NCBI GenBank assembly: GCA_041391485.1 | Contig: JAWKNY010000008.1 | Span: 1 to 64,000, forward strand | Direction of reading: 5' to 3' | DNA length: 64,000 bases | From: JACKAF01 sp041391485 | Lineage (GTDB): Bacteria > Bdellovibrionota > FAC87 > UBA2466 > JACKAF01 | Part shown: piece after piece, positions 46,731 through 54,986 of the stretch | How the letters are laid out: each line of letters begins with the position of its first letter | How positions within the stretch are numbered: position 1 is the stretch's first letter | The notes under the pieces: generated by a model | The model's database searches: none | What the model saw: the letters and a program-made list of their open reading frames with translations, nothing else | What the model was told of the DNA's origin: nothing | Made by a program: the position numbers and the translations under genes

Positions 46731-47644
46731 TAGCGGACGCAGACCCTATTGCGGCCTTGATTCTTGGCATCGTAGAGAGCTTTGTCGGCGAGAGCAATGA
46801 GATCGTCCACGTTTTTTGTCGTGGAATCCACCGCACAAATTCCGATGCTGATCGTAACGGGAATCTGGGTGTTATCAAAAACAAACTTGTTGTGCTCGAT
46901 AGCCGATCGAATACGCTCGGCCACGTCTACGGCGATCTCCAGTGGCGTGCCGCCCAAGACAAGCGCGAACTCTTCGCCGCCGTACCGTCCCAGGGCGTCC
47001 TTCTGACGGATCATCTTGTTGATGATAAGACTCGAAATCTCTTTCAAGACGTAGTCGCCCGCCAAATGCCCAAATTTGTCGTTTGTCTGTTTGAAATGAT
47101 CGATATCAAACATCATCAGGCACATGGGCCGCATCGAAGATTGGGCGCGGGCAAACTCCTCGGAAATAAAATCAATGAGCGCTTTCTTGTTGAGCGCTCC
47201 CGTTAGATCGTCACGCGTGGAGAGTTCGTACATCTTGCCGTAATGGACGTTCTCGATTTGACCTTCCTTCAAAAACTTCAGGATGCAGTTCCCCACACGG
47301 ATCAAATCGCCGTCGTTGAGCAAACGCTTATCAATTTTCTGATCGTTTACGAAAGTACCGTTGGTGCTTCCCATGTCTCTTACGACCACACCTTCCTCTG
47401 TCACGAGGAACTCCGTGTGATTGCGCGAGATGGCGGATTCCCCGATGCTGATATCTGCCGTCAGATCGCGGCCCATCACCATGCGTTCTTTGGCGATGCT
47501 AAAGGACTTGCCTAGAGGGCGTCCGGAGATGACGACGACAACCGGCGCAGAGGCCTTGGCCTCTTCAAGTCGAATATTGAGAGTATCGCTATCCGCAACC
47601 GCGGTTTGGTCCGTTTCTTCAGTCTTTTTGCCTCGTTGCACCAT
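46730..47644 (-). CDS. FHA-GGDEF diguanylate cyclase (DgcB-like)
   Basis: Makes cyclic di-GMP from two GTP. Residues of about 45-125 form an FHA phosphothreonine-binding domain: MGRDLTADISIGESAISRNH and DMGSTNGTFVNDQKI. Residues 140-304 form the GGDEF domain: TRDDLTGALNKKALIDFI, MMFDIDHFKQTNDKFGHLAG, the active GGEEF at 222-226, and SIGICAVDSTTKNVDDLIAL. The product-inhibition site RxxD (RQKD, 213-216) stands five residues before GGEEF. The N-terminal tail has threonines at 11, 14 and 21, which could be phosphorylated and read by its own FHA domain, as described for Bdellovibrio DgcB, needed for prey invasion. That parallel is inference. It is coupled to a downstream lipoprotein gene. Confidence 0.9.
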   Translation of the reverse strand: MVQRGKKTEETDQTAVADSDTLNIRLEEAKASAPVVVVISGRPLGKSFSIAKERMVMGRDLTADISIGESAISRNHTEFLVTEEGVVVRDMGSTNGTFVNDQKIDKRLLNDGDLIRVGNCILKFLKEGQIENVHYGKMYELSTRDDLTGALNKKALIDFISEEFARAQSSMRPMCLMMFDIDHFKQTNDKFGHLAGDYVLKEISSLIINKMIRQKDALGRYGGEEFALVLGGTPLEIAVDVAERIRSAIEHNKFVFDNTQIPVTISIGICAVDSTTKNVDDLIALADKALYDAKNQGRNRVCVR

Positions 47645-47716
47645 TCAATAATTATATCGCCCCGTTACTAGAAAAACTATAAGCGTGAATGGAAATGGTG
47701 GCGCTGCGGCCCGGTA

Positions 47717-48952
47717 CTATTTTCGGAGTGCGTCACGAAGGAGCTGTTTCGCTTCTTCTACGCCGGGCTGATCGAAGGCGTTGACGCCGTAGAGTTCTGC
47801 CGCAAAGGCACACGAGAGCTCGAAGAAGACGAAAAGCGCGCCCATGGCACGTGCGTTCAGTTTTGGCAAATCAATGCGGTAAGTCGGAACTCCCGATCGA
47901 TTTAGACTTGTCTGCGTCGAGTCACACGCCAGGCGATTGAGGCGCCCCAGGGGGATCTCCCACAAATACGAAAACGCAGGGCTCTGGAACACGGGGTTTT
48001 TAACCCGGAGGTTTGTTTCATCCAGAACATTCACAAAGCCAATGAGCTTGTTCCTCGGTCCTTCCTTGAATAATTGTAATAGCGAGTGCTGATCCTGGCT
48101 CCCAAGAGCAGCAGAAGGAGACGGTCCTTTGCCGTCCTTGCCCAAGCTTTCGGCCCACAACTGGACGTACCAGTCGGCGAAAGGGCGCAACGAACTCCAG
48201 TATGGCATCAAGTACTGGATAGCGTAACCTCCCTCAAGGTGTAAGGCCTGTTTAGCGGCCGCGAGAAGGTAGGCAGGGTTGTCTTTGGGCTCGCAGGACG
48301 TCAACTGGTCGTGCATCGCGATGGCACCCGCAAGTACCGCTTCGGTGTCGATGCCCGCCAGTGCTGCGGGCAGAAGTCCCACCGCGGTTAAAACACTAAA
48401 GCGCCCACCGACATCTTTAGGTACGGGCAGTGTTGGCCAGCCATACTCGCGTGCCAGTCGCCGAAGCTCGCCTGATTCACTATCGGTAATAAGCAGCGGC
48501 TTTGTTTCTTTCTCACAAAGTTCTGCGAAAGCCGAAAGAGTTTCAACGGTGTTGCCGGACTTGCTGATGACGACAAGAGCCGGCGATTTGCCGCCTTTCA
48601 TAAAGTGGCGTGCGCGTTGCACAAACGGAGGATCAAAATTGCTGCCCCAATAGAGCGGGAACTCCGTTGCCGCTTCCGGCGTCCCCAACGCTTCCAAAAG
48701 TGTGAGCGCTCCCAAATGGGAGCCGCCGATCCCCAAACAAACGACGCGATCGTGTTGCTTGCGAAGCGTTGTGGCCTGCTCTTGAATTTGCGGAAGCTCT
48801 TTTAACATCCGCTTCGGGCATTCAAAAAAACCAATGTCTGCTTTCAGCTTCTGCGTGAGATTTTTGTGGGCGCTATTGAGGGCGGCAGGTTCCACCGAGA
48901 ATTTGCCGAGCGCGGATAGATCCAGACTGAATTCCTTTAAATCCCATTTCAT
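47717..48952 (-). CDS. pgi: Glucose-6-phosphate isomerase
   Basis: Interconverts glucose-6-phosphate and fructose-6-phosphate. The 411-residue chain belongs to the shorter PGI group. It has VVCLGIGGSHLGALTLLEAL, a phosphate-binding segment ALVVISKSGNTVETLSAFAE, VGGRFSVLTAVGLLPAALAG with the arginine of the active site, and ESLGKDGKGPSPSAALGSQD with QHSLLQLFKEGPRNKLIGF including the catalytic histidine region. The ATG at 48952 overlaps the upstream acyl-CoA dehydrogenase stop (ATGA), so it is the third gene of a coupled minus-strand operon. Its place after two beta-oxidation enzymes is metabolically unexpected. Confidence 0.92.
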   Translation of the reverse strand: MKWDLKEFSLDLSALGKFSVEPAALNSAHKNLTQKLKADIGFFECPKRMLKELPQIQEQATTLRKQHDRVVCLGIGGSHLGALTLLEALGTPEAATEFPLYWGSNFDPPFVQRARHFMKGGKSPALVVISKSGNTVETLSAFAELCEKETKPLLITDSESGELRRLAREYGWPTLPVPKDVGGRFSVLTAVGLLPAALAGIDTEAVLAGAIAMHDQLTSCEPKDNPAYLLAAAKQALHLEGGYAIQYLMPYWSSLRPFADWYVQLWAESLGKDGKGPSPSAALGSQDQHSLLQLFKEGPRNKLIGFVNVLDETNLRVKNPVFQSPAFSYLWEIPLGRLNRLACDSTQTSLNRSGVPTYRIDLPKLNARAMGALFVFFELSCAFAAELYGVNAFDQPGVEEAKQLLRDALRK

Positions 48953-50085
48953 CACTTGAATGCCTTGTCCATTTCTCTGACTAATACCAGCTTTTGAATC
49001 TGATTCGTGCCTTCAACAATTTGAAGGGCTTTCGCGTCTCTAAAAAGACGCTCCATCTCGCTTTTTACGCAAACCCCTTGGGGACCGAGTGCGGAGAGAG
49101 CGTGGCTTGTGACTTCCATCGCCAGATCGCTGGCCAAAAGCTTCAGCTGTGCGGCGAGGGTGGTTACGGGGGTTCCTTCATCTTTTCCCCGCGCCGCCAC
49201 TTGCAGCAAACTCTTCAGCGCTTGCAGTCTCGCGTAGAACTCCGCAAAGAGATTTTTGTCGGTGCCGTCCGGGGTGAAGTTTTGCAGGCTCCCCCAGAGC
49301 CGGTTAAGCGCCTCTTCCGCAAGACCGATGCTGACGGCCGCGATGACGATGCGGCCTGAGTCCAGCTGCGAGAGGGCGACACCCAGTCCTTGTCCCTCGC
49401 CGCCGATACGCTGCGCGGTCGGGACGAAACAATCTTCAAAAATAAGTTCCCCCAGGGGAGAAGCCGCTAGCCCCAACTTGCTCTCTTGCTTACCAAACCG
49501 CAGTCCGGGGGTGTCTTTAGCGACGATGAAAGCAGTAATGCCGCCTGTTTTGTGTTCGGCCGTTCGTGCCATCACTAGATAGAGATCGGCGTAACCCGCT
49601 GTACTGCACCAACACTTGGTTCCGTTAAGCACGTAGCCGTCCGCTTTGGCGACGGCCTGCGTGCGCAAGCTGGCGGCATCGGAGCCGGAACCCGGTTCGG
49701 AAAGTGAGAACGCACCAATGGCTTTGCCGTTACAAAGAGGGGGGATGTACTTCTTTTTCTGCTCCTCACTTCCGTAAGCAAGAAGCGCCCCTTGAGGAAG
49801 GTTGTTAACCCCAACCGTCACCGCCATCGACATCGACGCGCGCGCAATCTCGGACATGGCCGTGTAGTAACACGCATAAGGCAGACCCAGACCCCCATAG
49901 GCTTTGGGCGTGACCACGCTAGCGAGCCCTTCGACAGCGAGCGCCTCAAAGGCGTTCCGCCGGAACCGACATTGCTGATCGTCTTCGATTGCAAAAGGGC
50001 GCAAGTGCTTTTCGGCGATAGCGCGCACGCGATCCTGTATCCGTTTCTCGTCCCCTGCCGTTTCCGGATAAAAGAGCAGTGCCAA
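48952..50085 (-). CDS. Acyl-CoA dehydrogenase (short-chain type)
   Basis: An FAD enzyme introducing a double bond into acyl-CoA. The 377-residue chain carries AYGGLGLPYACYYTAMSEIA, FSLSEPGSGSDAASLRTQAV for FAD/substrate binding, YVLNGTKCWCSTAGYADLYL, and the catalytic glutamate near the C-terminus in ALQIVEGTNQIQKLVLVREM, the position used by short- and medium-chain dehydrogenases. The likely start is the TTG at 50085, immediately after the stop of the upstream dehydrogenase. A typical ATG is lacking. The end overlaps pgi. The substrate is unknown. Confidence 0.85.
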   Translation of the reverse strand: MALLFYPETAGDEKRIQDRVRAIAEKHLRPFAIEDDQQCRFRRNAFEALAVEGLASVVTPKAYGGLGLPYACYYTAMSEIARASMSMAVTVGVNNLPQGALLAYGSEEQKKKYIPPLCNGKAIGAFSLSEPGSGSDAASLRTQAVAKADGYVLNGTKCWCSTAGYADLYLVMARTAEHKTGGITAFIVAKDTPGLRFGKQESKLGLAASPLGELIFEDCFVPTAQRIGGEGQGLGVALSQLDSGRIVIAAVSIGLAEEALNRLWGSLQNFTPDGTDKNLFAEFYARLQALKSLLQVAARGKDEGTPVTTLAAQLKLLASDLAMEVTSHALSALGPQGVCVKSEMERLFRDAKALQIVEGTNQIQKLVLVREMDKAFK

Positions 50086-50088
50086 AGC

Positions 50089-51220
50089 TTAGAGCTCCAG
50101 CTCTTGACGAGCGATAATAAGTCGCATGATTTCGTTGGTGCCCGCCCCGATCTCCATTAGCTTGGCATCGCGCATGTAACGTTCAACCGGGTATTCACGG
50201 GTGTAGCCGTAGCCGCCCAGAAGTTGGATCCCTTCCAGACCAGCGCGTGTCGCCATTTGAGCGGTAAATAGCTTGGCCTTTGCCCCTAAGCTCATATCCC
50301 GTTCGCCCCGATCGTAGGCTTTGGCAGCGTTATACGTCAGCGCACGACCTGCCTCGAGATCGGTCGCCATCTCGGCGATCTTTTGCTGTGTGGCTTGAAA
50401 CTCGGAGAGCGGTTTGTCGAATTGTCGACGCTCCTGCACATAGTGCTTGGAATACTTGAGTGTGGCACTGGCCACTCCCAAGGAAATTCCAGAGATGGTG
50501 ATGCGTTCGATGTTGAGATTGCGCATCATGTGAGAAACGCTGTCATTGAGTTCACCGACGAGGTTCTCCGCCGGTACTTCGCAGTTGTCGAAAATCAGTT
50601 CCCCTGTGGGAGGCGCGCATTCCCATCTTTTTTAGTTTCTTACCCGTTTTGAATCCGGGAAACCCCTTCTCCACGATGAAGGTTGAGATCTCTTTCTTTT
50701 CGCTGCCTGTGCGCGCGTACACGACAAATACATCCCCGATAGGACCGTTGGTGATGTAGGTCTTGGTACCGTTCAAAATAAACTTGTTACCCTTGCGCTC
50801 TGCCTTGGTTTGCATTCCCAGCATATCGCTTCCGGCGCCGGGTTCAGTCATGCCCATGCCGCCGATAGTCTTGCCCGCAATCAAATTGGGTAGGTACTTC
50901 TTCTTTTGTTCCGGCGAAGCGTTTTCGGTGAGGTTGTTCACGCAGAGGATCGTGTGGGCCAGGTACGAAAGCGTCGTTGAGGCACATTGCTCGGCGAGCT
51001 TTTCCATTACCAACGTGGCTTCTACGCAGCCCAGAGCGGCGCCACCCAATTCTTCAGGAGCCAGAACACCCAGAAGTCCGAGTGGGGCCATCGCTTTGAA
51101 CGCATCGAGATTAAAACTTTCGGCGTCATCCAAAGCTTCTGCCTTGGGGCCCAGCTCTTTAGCAGCAAAGTCCGAAACGGTTTGTGCTAGGAGCTTTTGT
51201 TCCTCGTTCCAGTATTCCAT
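50089..51220 (-). CDS. Acyl-CoA dehydrogenase (isovaleryl-CoA dehydrogenase-like), one frame shift
   Basis: A second acyl-CoA dehydrogenase in the same operon. It has LGVLAPEELGGAALGCVEAT, GGMGMTEPGAGSDMLGMQTK, KFILNGTKTYITNGPIGDVF and a C-terminal part ATQQKIAEMATDLEAGRALT with IQLLGGYGYTREYPVERYMR and EIGAGTNEIMRLIIARQELE. The C-terminal position that would hold the catalytic Glu reads AGTNEI. The residue is instead expected in NLNIERITISGISLG, the helix-G position used by isovaleryl-CoA dehydrogenase. A shift between 50530 and 50640 breaks the chain at the SPTGEL.F..C.VP stretch. The ATG at 51220 follows the stop of a small protein gene. Leucine or branched-chain catabolism is possible. 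Confidence 0.85.
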
Positions 51221-51222
51221 AC

Positions 51223-51567
51223 TCAAGTAGCCTTCTTGGATGCACGAGCACCGGAGCGCGCCATTCTGGCGGCCCGATTCCCGAAACGTATGTTACGGAT
51301 GAGCACCTCTTCGAGTTCCACTTTTTTGGTGAGTCTTTCTAGTTGTTGGACCAAGGGTTCTAACTGTGGATCTTTGAGTTCCCCTTTGGAAATCCGCTTA
51401 TAGACTTCTTCGCCAAGTTGGACGAAAAGGCGCCTTCGTTCTCCCACGATGTACGCGCCTTTGGCCATGAGCATGCCGATACGCCACGTCTTCTTCATCC
51501 ACACGCGCAGGAAATCAACACTGGTTCCGATCTTCTCGAGGGTTCCGACTGATTCCTGCTGTGACAT
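51223..51567 (-). CDS. Small helical protein of unknown function
   Basis: A 114-residue basic protein. The segment MSQQESVGTLEKIGTSVDFL leads to WMKKTWRIGMLMAKGAYIVG, an amphipathic or weakly membrane-seeking helix. A charged helix LEPLVQQLERLTKKVELEEV follows, with a basic end GNRAARMARSGARASKKAT. The ATG at 51567 is chosen; the open frame extends further only because it runs through the tRNA-Leu gene. The stop is two bases before the start of the acyl-CoA dehydrogenase, so it is the first gene of that operon. It is not recognised; a phasin-like or nucleoid role would be speculation. Confidence 0.55.
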   Translation of the reverse strand: MSQQESVGTLEKIGTSVDFLRVWMKKTWRIGMLMAKGAYIVGERRRLFVQLGEEVYKRISKGELKDPQLEPLVQQLERLTKKVELEEVLIRNIRFGNRAARMARSGARASKKAT

Positions 51568-51599
51568 ATAAGTGCTCTTGAAACCTAGGGTGCTAAGAG

Positions 51600-51683
51600 T
51601 GCCTGGAGAGAGAATCGAACTCTCACTCCCTTGCGAGAACTGGATTTTGAGTCCAGCGCGTCTACCAATTCCGCCATCCAGGC
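51600..51683 (-). tRNA. tRNA-Leu (anticodon CAA)
   Basis: A type II tRNA on the minus strand. The acceptor is GCCTGGA/TCCAGGC with discriminator A. The D arm contains GGCGGAATTGGTAGACGC. The anticodon stem CTGGA/TCCAG encloses CTCAAAA, giving CAA for codon UUG. The variable arm is long and the T arm is GAGAG-TTCGATT-CTCTC. The CCA end is not encoded. It is 33 bases upstream of the small helical protein's ATG. Confidence 0.94.
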
Positions 51684-51916
51684 ACATGTGGGGGTGCCCC
51701 CCAAAATTCTGTCCCTAGGGCTTATCAGGATAAGGTAGCGTTTTCAATGGAGTATGTCAGGAATTCCTATGGGGCGGGATGTCCAATTATTGTGCATTGA
51801 TGCGTCGGGCCAAAAATTGCTACAATAGGGATACGGTACGTAGGCAGCCCACATACGCTTAACTACAAGGCTTTTTTAAACATTCCTCGTACCGCTTCTT
51901 AAACTAGACCAAAAAA

Positions 51917-52372
51917 ATGGATGATAGGCCGAAAATTTATGGTTCCTGGGACACCGTGATCTTTTTCGTGATTACGGCGGTCGGGTTCGTGTTTTCCTTG
52001 CAGCGGGTTATTTCTCCGCGGCAACAAGCGGTGGCTTCACCGGCGGAAATGATCCGACCCAACTTGGGAGAAGTCGTCGATTTGGGCTGTGTGGATGAGC
52101 AGGGCCTTTTGAAACCCATCGCCAATACCTCGGGCGCTATTCGGTTAAAGGGCCGAGTTTGCGGCAAGCGCAAAACTTCGCCGGTGCTTGAGGACATTAC
52201 CGTAAAAAATCACACGAGCAGCGAGGAAACGACGGTGTTTCAAAGCGTGCACTACAGTTTCACTACCGATGGGCTTGCGCTAGAAAAAGGCCGCAACGTT
52301 ATTGAAGTCAGCTGGCGTCAGTGGGGACAACCCGACGTCCATTCCGTTAATCTAGAAGTTTTTAGAAAATAG
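51917..52372 (+). CDS. Membrane-anchored protein of unknown function
   Basis: A 151-residue protein with one N-terminal membrane helix (DTVIFFVITAVGFVFSLQRV) after a short cytoplasmic head MDDRPKIYGSW. The rest should be periplasmic: EVVDLGCVDEQGLLKPIANT, GAIRLKGRVCGKRKTSPVLE, DITVKNHTSSEETTVFQSVH and a final strand-rich part ending VHSVNLEVFRK. The alternating pattern fits a single Ig-like or beta-sandwich domain with two cysteines. No ribosome site is clear before the ATG. It lies alone and converges with coaX. Not recognised. Confidence 0.6.
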   Translation: MDDRPKIYGSWDTVIFFVITAVGFVFSLQRVISPRQQAVASPAEMIRPNLGEVVDLGCVDEQGLLKPIANTSGAIRLKGRVCGKRKTSPVLEDITVKNHTSSEETTVFQSVHYSFTTDGLALEKGRNVIEVSWRQWGQPDVHSVNLEVFRK

Positions 52373-52386
52373 ACTGCGAACCAATC

Positions 52387-53145
52387 CTAAAAGTTAAATT
52401 GATAGAGAAGTTGGATCCCCTCAAGTGTGAGGGTAGGCGAAACTTTCGCGTTTTCAATGCGCCCCTCAAAGATGGACGCGTATCCCCCTGTTAGCACGGT
52501 GGTGCACGGGACGCCGATCTCTTCCTGCGTTCTTCTGAGCAGTCCGTTGATCTGATCGCAGTAGCCAAAGAGGATACCCGCTTGAATGCATTCCTTGGTG
52601 CTTTTCCCGATTACTCTTTTTGGGAATTCGCTTTCTACCAAAGAAAGCTGAGAGGTTTTGCGGCTGAGACTTTCAAAGCTTAGCCCCACACCTGGAAGGA
52701 TGACACCGCCTTCGTAGCCCCCTTCGGCGGTTACGACGTCTAGCGTGGTCGCCGTGCCGCAATCTACTATAATCGCGGGAAGAGTTAAGTGAGCCGCGGC
52801 GTAGGCAGCGTTCGCGAGGCGATCCGCTCCCACCGTGTCCGGCTCGTGGACATTGAGGGCAAAGGGAAGACGTACTTTGGGGGTGACCTCAAACGCTTCG
52901 AGTTTCAGATAGCGTGTGGCAAATTCCTTTAAACCGCGCCTGGCAGTCGGAACCACCGAGCAAATAGCCATACCCGTCCAGGGGCCTTCTATCTTGTGGT
53001 GTTGAAAGAGAGGGTAGAGAAAGGCGGCGATTTGATCGGCGCTCCTTGCTGCCCCGGTTTCCAGACGCCACTGAGCGACCAGCGCGGCCTCATCAAATAC
53101 GCCGATTGTGGTTTCAGAATTTCCGATGTCTAGGGCAAGAAACAC
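52387..53145 (-). CDS. coaX: Type III pantothenate kinase
   Basis: Phosphorylates pantothenate, the first committed step to CoA. The ASKHA fold is clear: LALDIGNSETTIGVF with the phosphate-binding DIGN, ICSVVPTARRGLKEFATRYL, EPDTVGADRLANAAYAAAHL and IIVDCGTATTLDVVTAEGGY, followed by GGVILPGVGLSFESLSRKTS. The start is a GTG at 53145 inside the end of birA (16-base overlap), so the two are coupled. Together with coaE at 24.2 kb it gives the first and last steps of CoA synthesis in this window. Confidence 0.92.
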   Translation of the reverse strand: MFLALDIGNSETTIGVFDEAALVAQWRLETGAARSADQIAAFLYPLFQHHKIEGPWTGMAICSVVPTARRGLKEFATRYLKLEAFEVTPKVRLPFALNVHEPDTVGADRLANAAYAAAHLTLPAIIVDCGTATTLDVVTAEGGYEGGVILPGVGLSFESLSRKTSQLSLVESEFPKRVIGKSTKECIQAGILFGYCDQINGLLRRTQEEIGVPCTTVLTGGYASIFEGRIENAKVSPTLTLEGIQLLYQFNF

Positions 53146-53900
53146 TTGATCTCTCCAACGGCGTGCGCGCTTTGCTCGCCACGTTCGTTGGATAGCACGA
53201 GGGCCCCGCTACGATCAATGCCCACGCAGACGGCCTCTATTTCTTTCTCTTTTAGGGCAAAACGCAAGGGACGGCCGATCGTGGAGCAGTTGCGCTCCCA
53301 AATCATCGCGACAGGCGCAAAGCCTTCTGTCCAGTAGAGTTCGTGCAGGTTGGTGAGTTTCGTAACGAGGCGTTGGGCCACGGGTTCAATAGGGTGCTTT
53401 TTTCCGCTTGTGACTATTTGAAAGGAGGTCGCTCCAAAGGGGTTCCCAGCAAAGGGACTGAGTTGGCTTTGGTCCAGATTCACGTTGATCCCGATGCCGA
53501 GGACGCAAAGCGGGTTGGTCTCGCTTCCGTCATCCAAGGATTCGCACAGAACCCCAGCCACCTTTTTGCCGTCGAGCAACACATCGTTTGGCCACTTAAC
53601 GGAAACTTCAAAAGACTTGGGCAACGAATCGCGCACGGTCTGTGCTGCTGCCACGCCCGCAAGGATAGACAGCGTTGTGGGAGGGTGGGGCGCTTTGGCG
53701 CGCAAAACGGTTGAAAGGTAAACACCGCCTACCGGCGAGGCCCAGGTCCGCCCTTGACTCCCTTTGCCCGCGGTCTGCTCCATCGCGATGACGAAGGTCC
53801 CTTCCGCGCCTCCCTGGCGCGCCAAGCGTTTGGCTTCTTCATTAGTTGAATCAATGCGATCGAGCTGCACGATATTCGTGGCAGTGGGTTTTGCAGGCAT
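53130..53900 (-). CDS. birA: Biotin-protein ligase (no repressor domain)
   Basis: Attaches biotin to carboxyl-carrier proteins. The catalytic domain is present from the start: VQLDRIDSTNEEAKRLARQG, then EQTAGKGSQGRTWASPVGGV (the biotinyl-AMP loop, normally GRGRxGR), SVKWPNDVLLDGKKVAGVLC and GIGINVNLD. A small SH3-like end (GRPLRFALKEKEIEAVCVGI) follows. There is no N-terminal winged helix, so it is a class I enzyme that cannot repress biotin genes. The 256-residue protein begins at ATG 53900. Its end overlaps coaX, a common arrangement. Confidence 0.9.
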   Translation of the reverse strand: MPAKPTATNIVQLDRIDSTNEEAKRLARQGGAEGTFVIAMEQTAGKGSQGRTWASPVGGVYLSTVLRAKAPHPPTTLSILAGVAAAQTVRDSLPKSFEVSVKWPNDVLLDGKKVAGVLCESLDDGSETNPLCVLGIGINVNLDQSQLSPFAGNPFGATSFQIVTSGKKHPIEPVAQRLVTKLTNLHELYWTEGFAPVAMIWERNCSTIGRPLRFALKEKEIEAVCVGIDRSGALVLSNERGEQSAHAVGEIKCFLP

Positions 53901-53918
53901 GGTACTCCCCTTGCTCGT

Positions 53919-54815
53919 TTAAGACTTCAAGTCCGCCAAGGGGTCCTTGGCAGCGCTTTCTTCCAAGAGTTTGTCTAGGCGCTCTTTTACCATGCGCTCC
54001 ACAATTGGGGGCACAATCTTTGTAAGCAGGGCATCGATGTGTTTGCGAAGCTCCTCCTCACTCGGCAAGGCCGGGGTCTTGGCGTGTGGGGCCGCCGCTG
54101 GAGCGGGCGCGGTCGGTACCTGGGGCGCCGGTTGGGGCACACGGGGTTGAGGCTGAGGCGGCGTGGCCTGCGGAGCCTGGGTCTGCCAAAGCGCTGCTCC
54201 TGAGGCGGGTGGCTCAGGACGTGGCTGCGGGGTCGGAAAGACCGGAGTTCGGTACGGCTGCTGTCCGCCCCCCCAAAGGGCTTGGGTCGGGTTGGCGGCC
54301 GGTGCCGTGGTCCAGGCCTCTGCTTGTTGCGCCGGACGGGCGCTAAATTCGTGGGCCTCATCCAATGTCTCTCGGACGAGTTCTTCTTCGTCACTAAACT
54401 TTTTGTTGAAGGCGGATTCCAGACTGCTCGTTTCAAAACCTTCGTCCCGTTTAGGGGCCTGAGGGGCGGCGGGCTTGGCGTACTCCGCCACTGTTTCTTG
54501 CAAGGTTTGTGGTGAAAAGGGTTTTCGCAAAACTCCCGTGTAGTTTGGGTAGGACTCTATGTCTTGCGTAGTGATCAAAATGATCGCTGGCTTGGAGTTC
54601 GTCCATGTGGTGGCTTCAGAAGGGAAACCCGACACATCCAGATCCGAAACTTGTTCGCTCACTAAGATGAGGCGGATGCCGCCTGCTGCGACTAGGCGTT
54701 TCGCTTCGGAGCGTGTTTTCGCGTACTCGATGGTGTAGAGGTTTTTGTCCAAGGTGAGGGCCACCACCTTTTGAACTGTGACGCTCTCATCGAGCAGTAG
54801 AATTTTTGTTTTCAT
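53919..54815 (-). CDS. Pseudo-receiver protein with Pro-rich linker and PopZ-like C-terminus
   Basis: A 298-residue protein in three parts. Residues 1-110 form a receiver-like domain (KTKILLLDESVTVQKVVALT, GIRLILVSEQVSDLDV, VLRKPFSPQTLQETV). The usual phospho-acceptor aspartate is replaced: the strand reads LILVSEQ where D..MP is expected, so phosphorylation at the normal site is unlikely. A 130-residue Pro/Gln/Ala-rich linker follows. The C-terminus (RKHIDALLTKIVPPIVERMV then KERLDKLLEE) resembles amphipathic ends of polar-organising and gliding-type response regulators. The ATG at 54815 is taken. A polar scaffold or adaptor role is plausible but inferred. Just beyond its start lies the divergent flagellin. 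Confidence 0.6.
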   Translation of the reverse strand: MKTKILLLDESVTVQKVVALTLDKNLYTIEYAKTRSEAKRLVAAGGIRLILVSEQVSDLDVSGFPSEATTWTNSKPAIILITTQDIESYPNYTGVLRKPFSPQTLQETVAEYAKPAAPQAPKRDEGFETSSLESAFNKKFSDEEELVRETLDEAHEFSARPAQQAEAWTTAPAANPTQALWGGGQQPYRTPVFPTPQPRPEPPASGAALWQTQAPQATPPQPQPRVPQPAPQVPTAPAPAAAPHAKTPALPSEEELRKHIDALLTKIVPPIVERMVKERLDKLLEESAAKDPLADLKS

Positions 54816-54986
54816 CAAGAAAAATTATAGCACGAGCGAATTCGTCACAAACCTCTGATGCTTAACGCGATGAGACGACGTGTTTTGAAATATGAAAACA
54901 CCAACACAATTTCCTTACGATCGCTTGCGGATATTCCGATCAGAAAAGAGTACAGCAGCGAACGCATGGTTCCAAGGAGGTGAGCT

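Noticed and set aside
46219..46884. A 221-codon minus-strand frame reaching upstream of 46730.
   Set aside because: The part beyond 46730 lies antiphase inside the cyclase gene; the signal peptide and TAATG junction place the real start at 46730.
51567..51687. An upstream extension of the 51223 gene.
   Set aside because: The extension is the tRNA-Leu gene read as protein.
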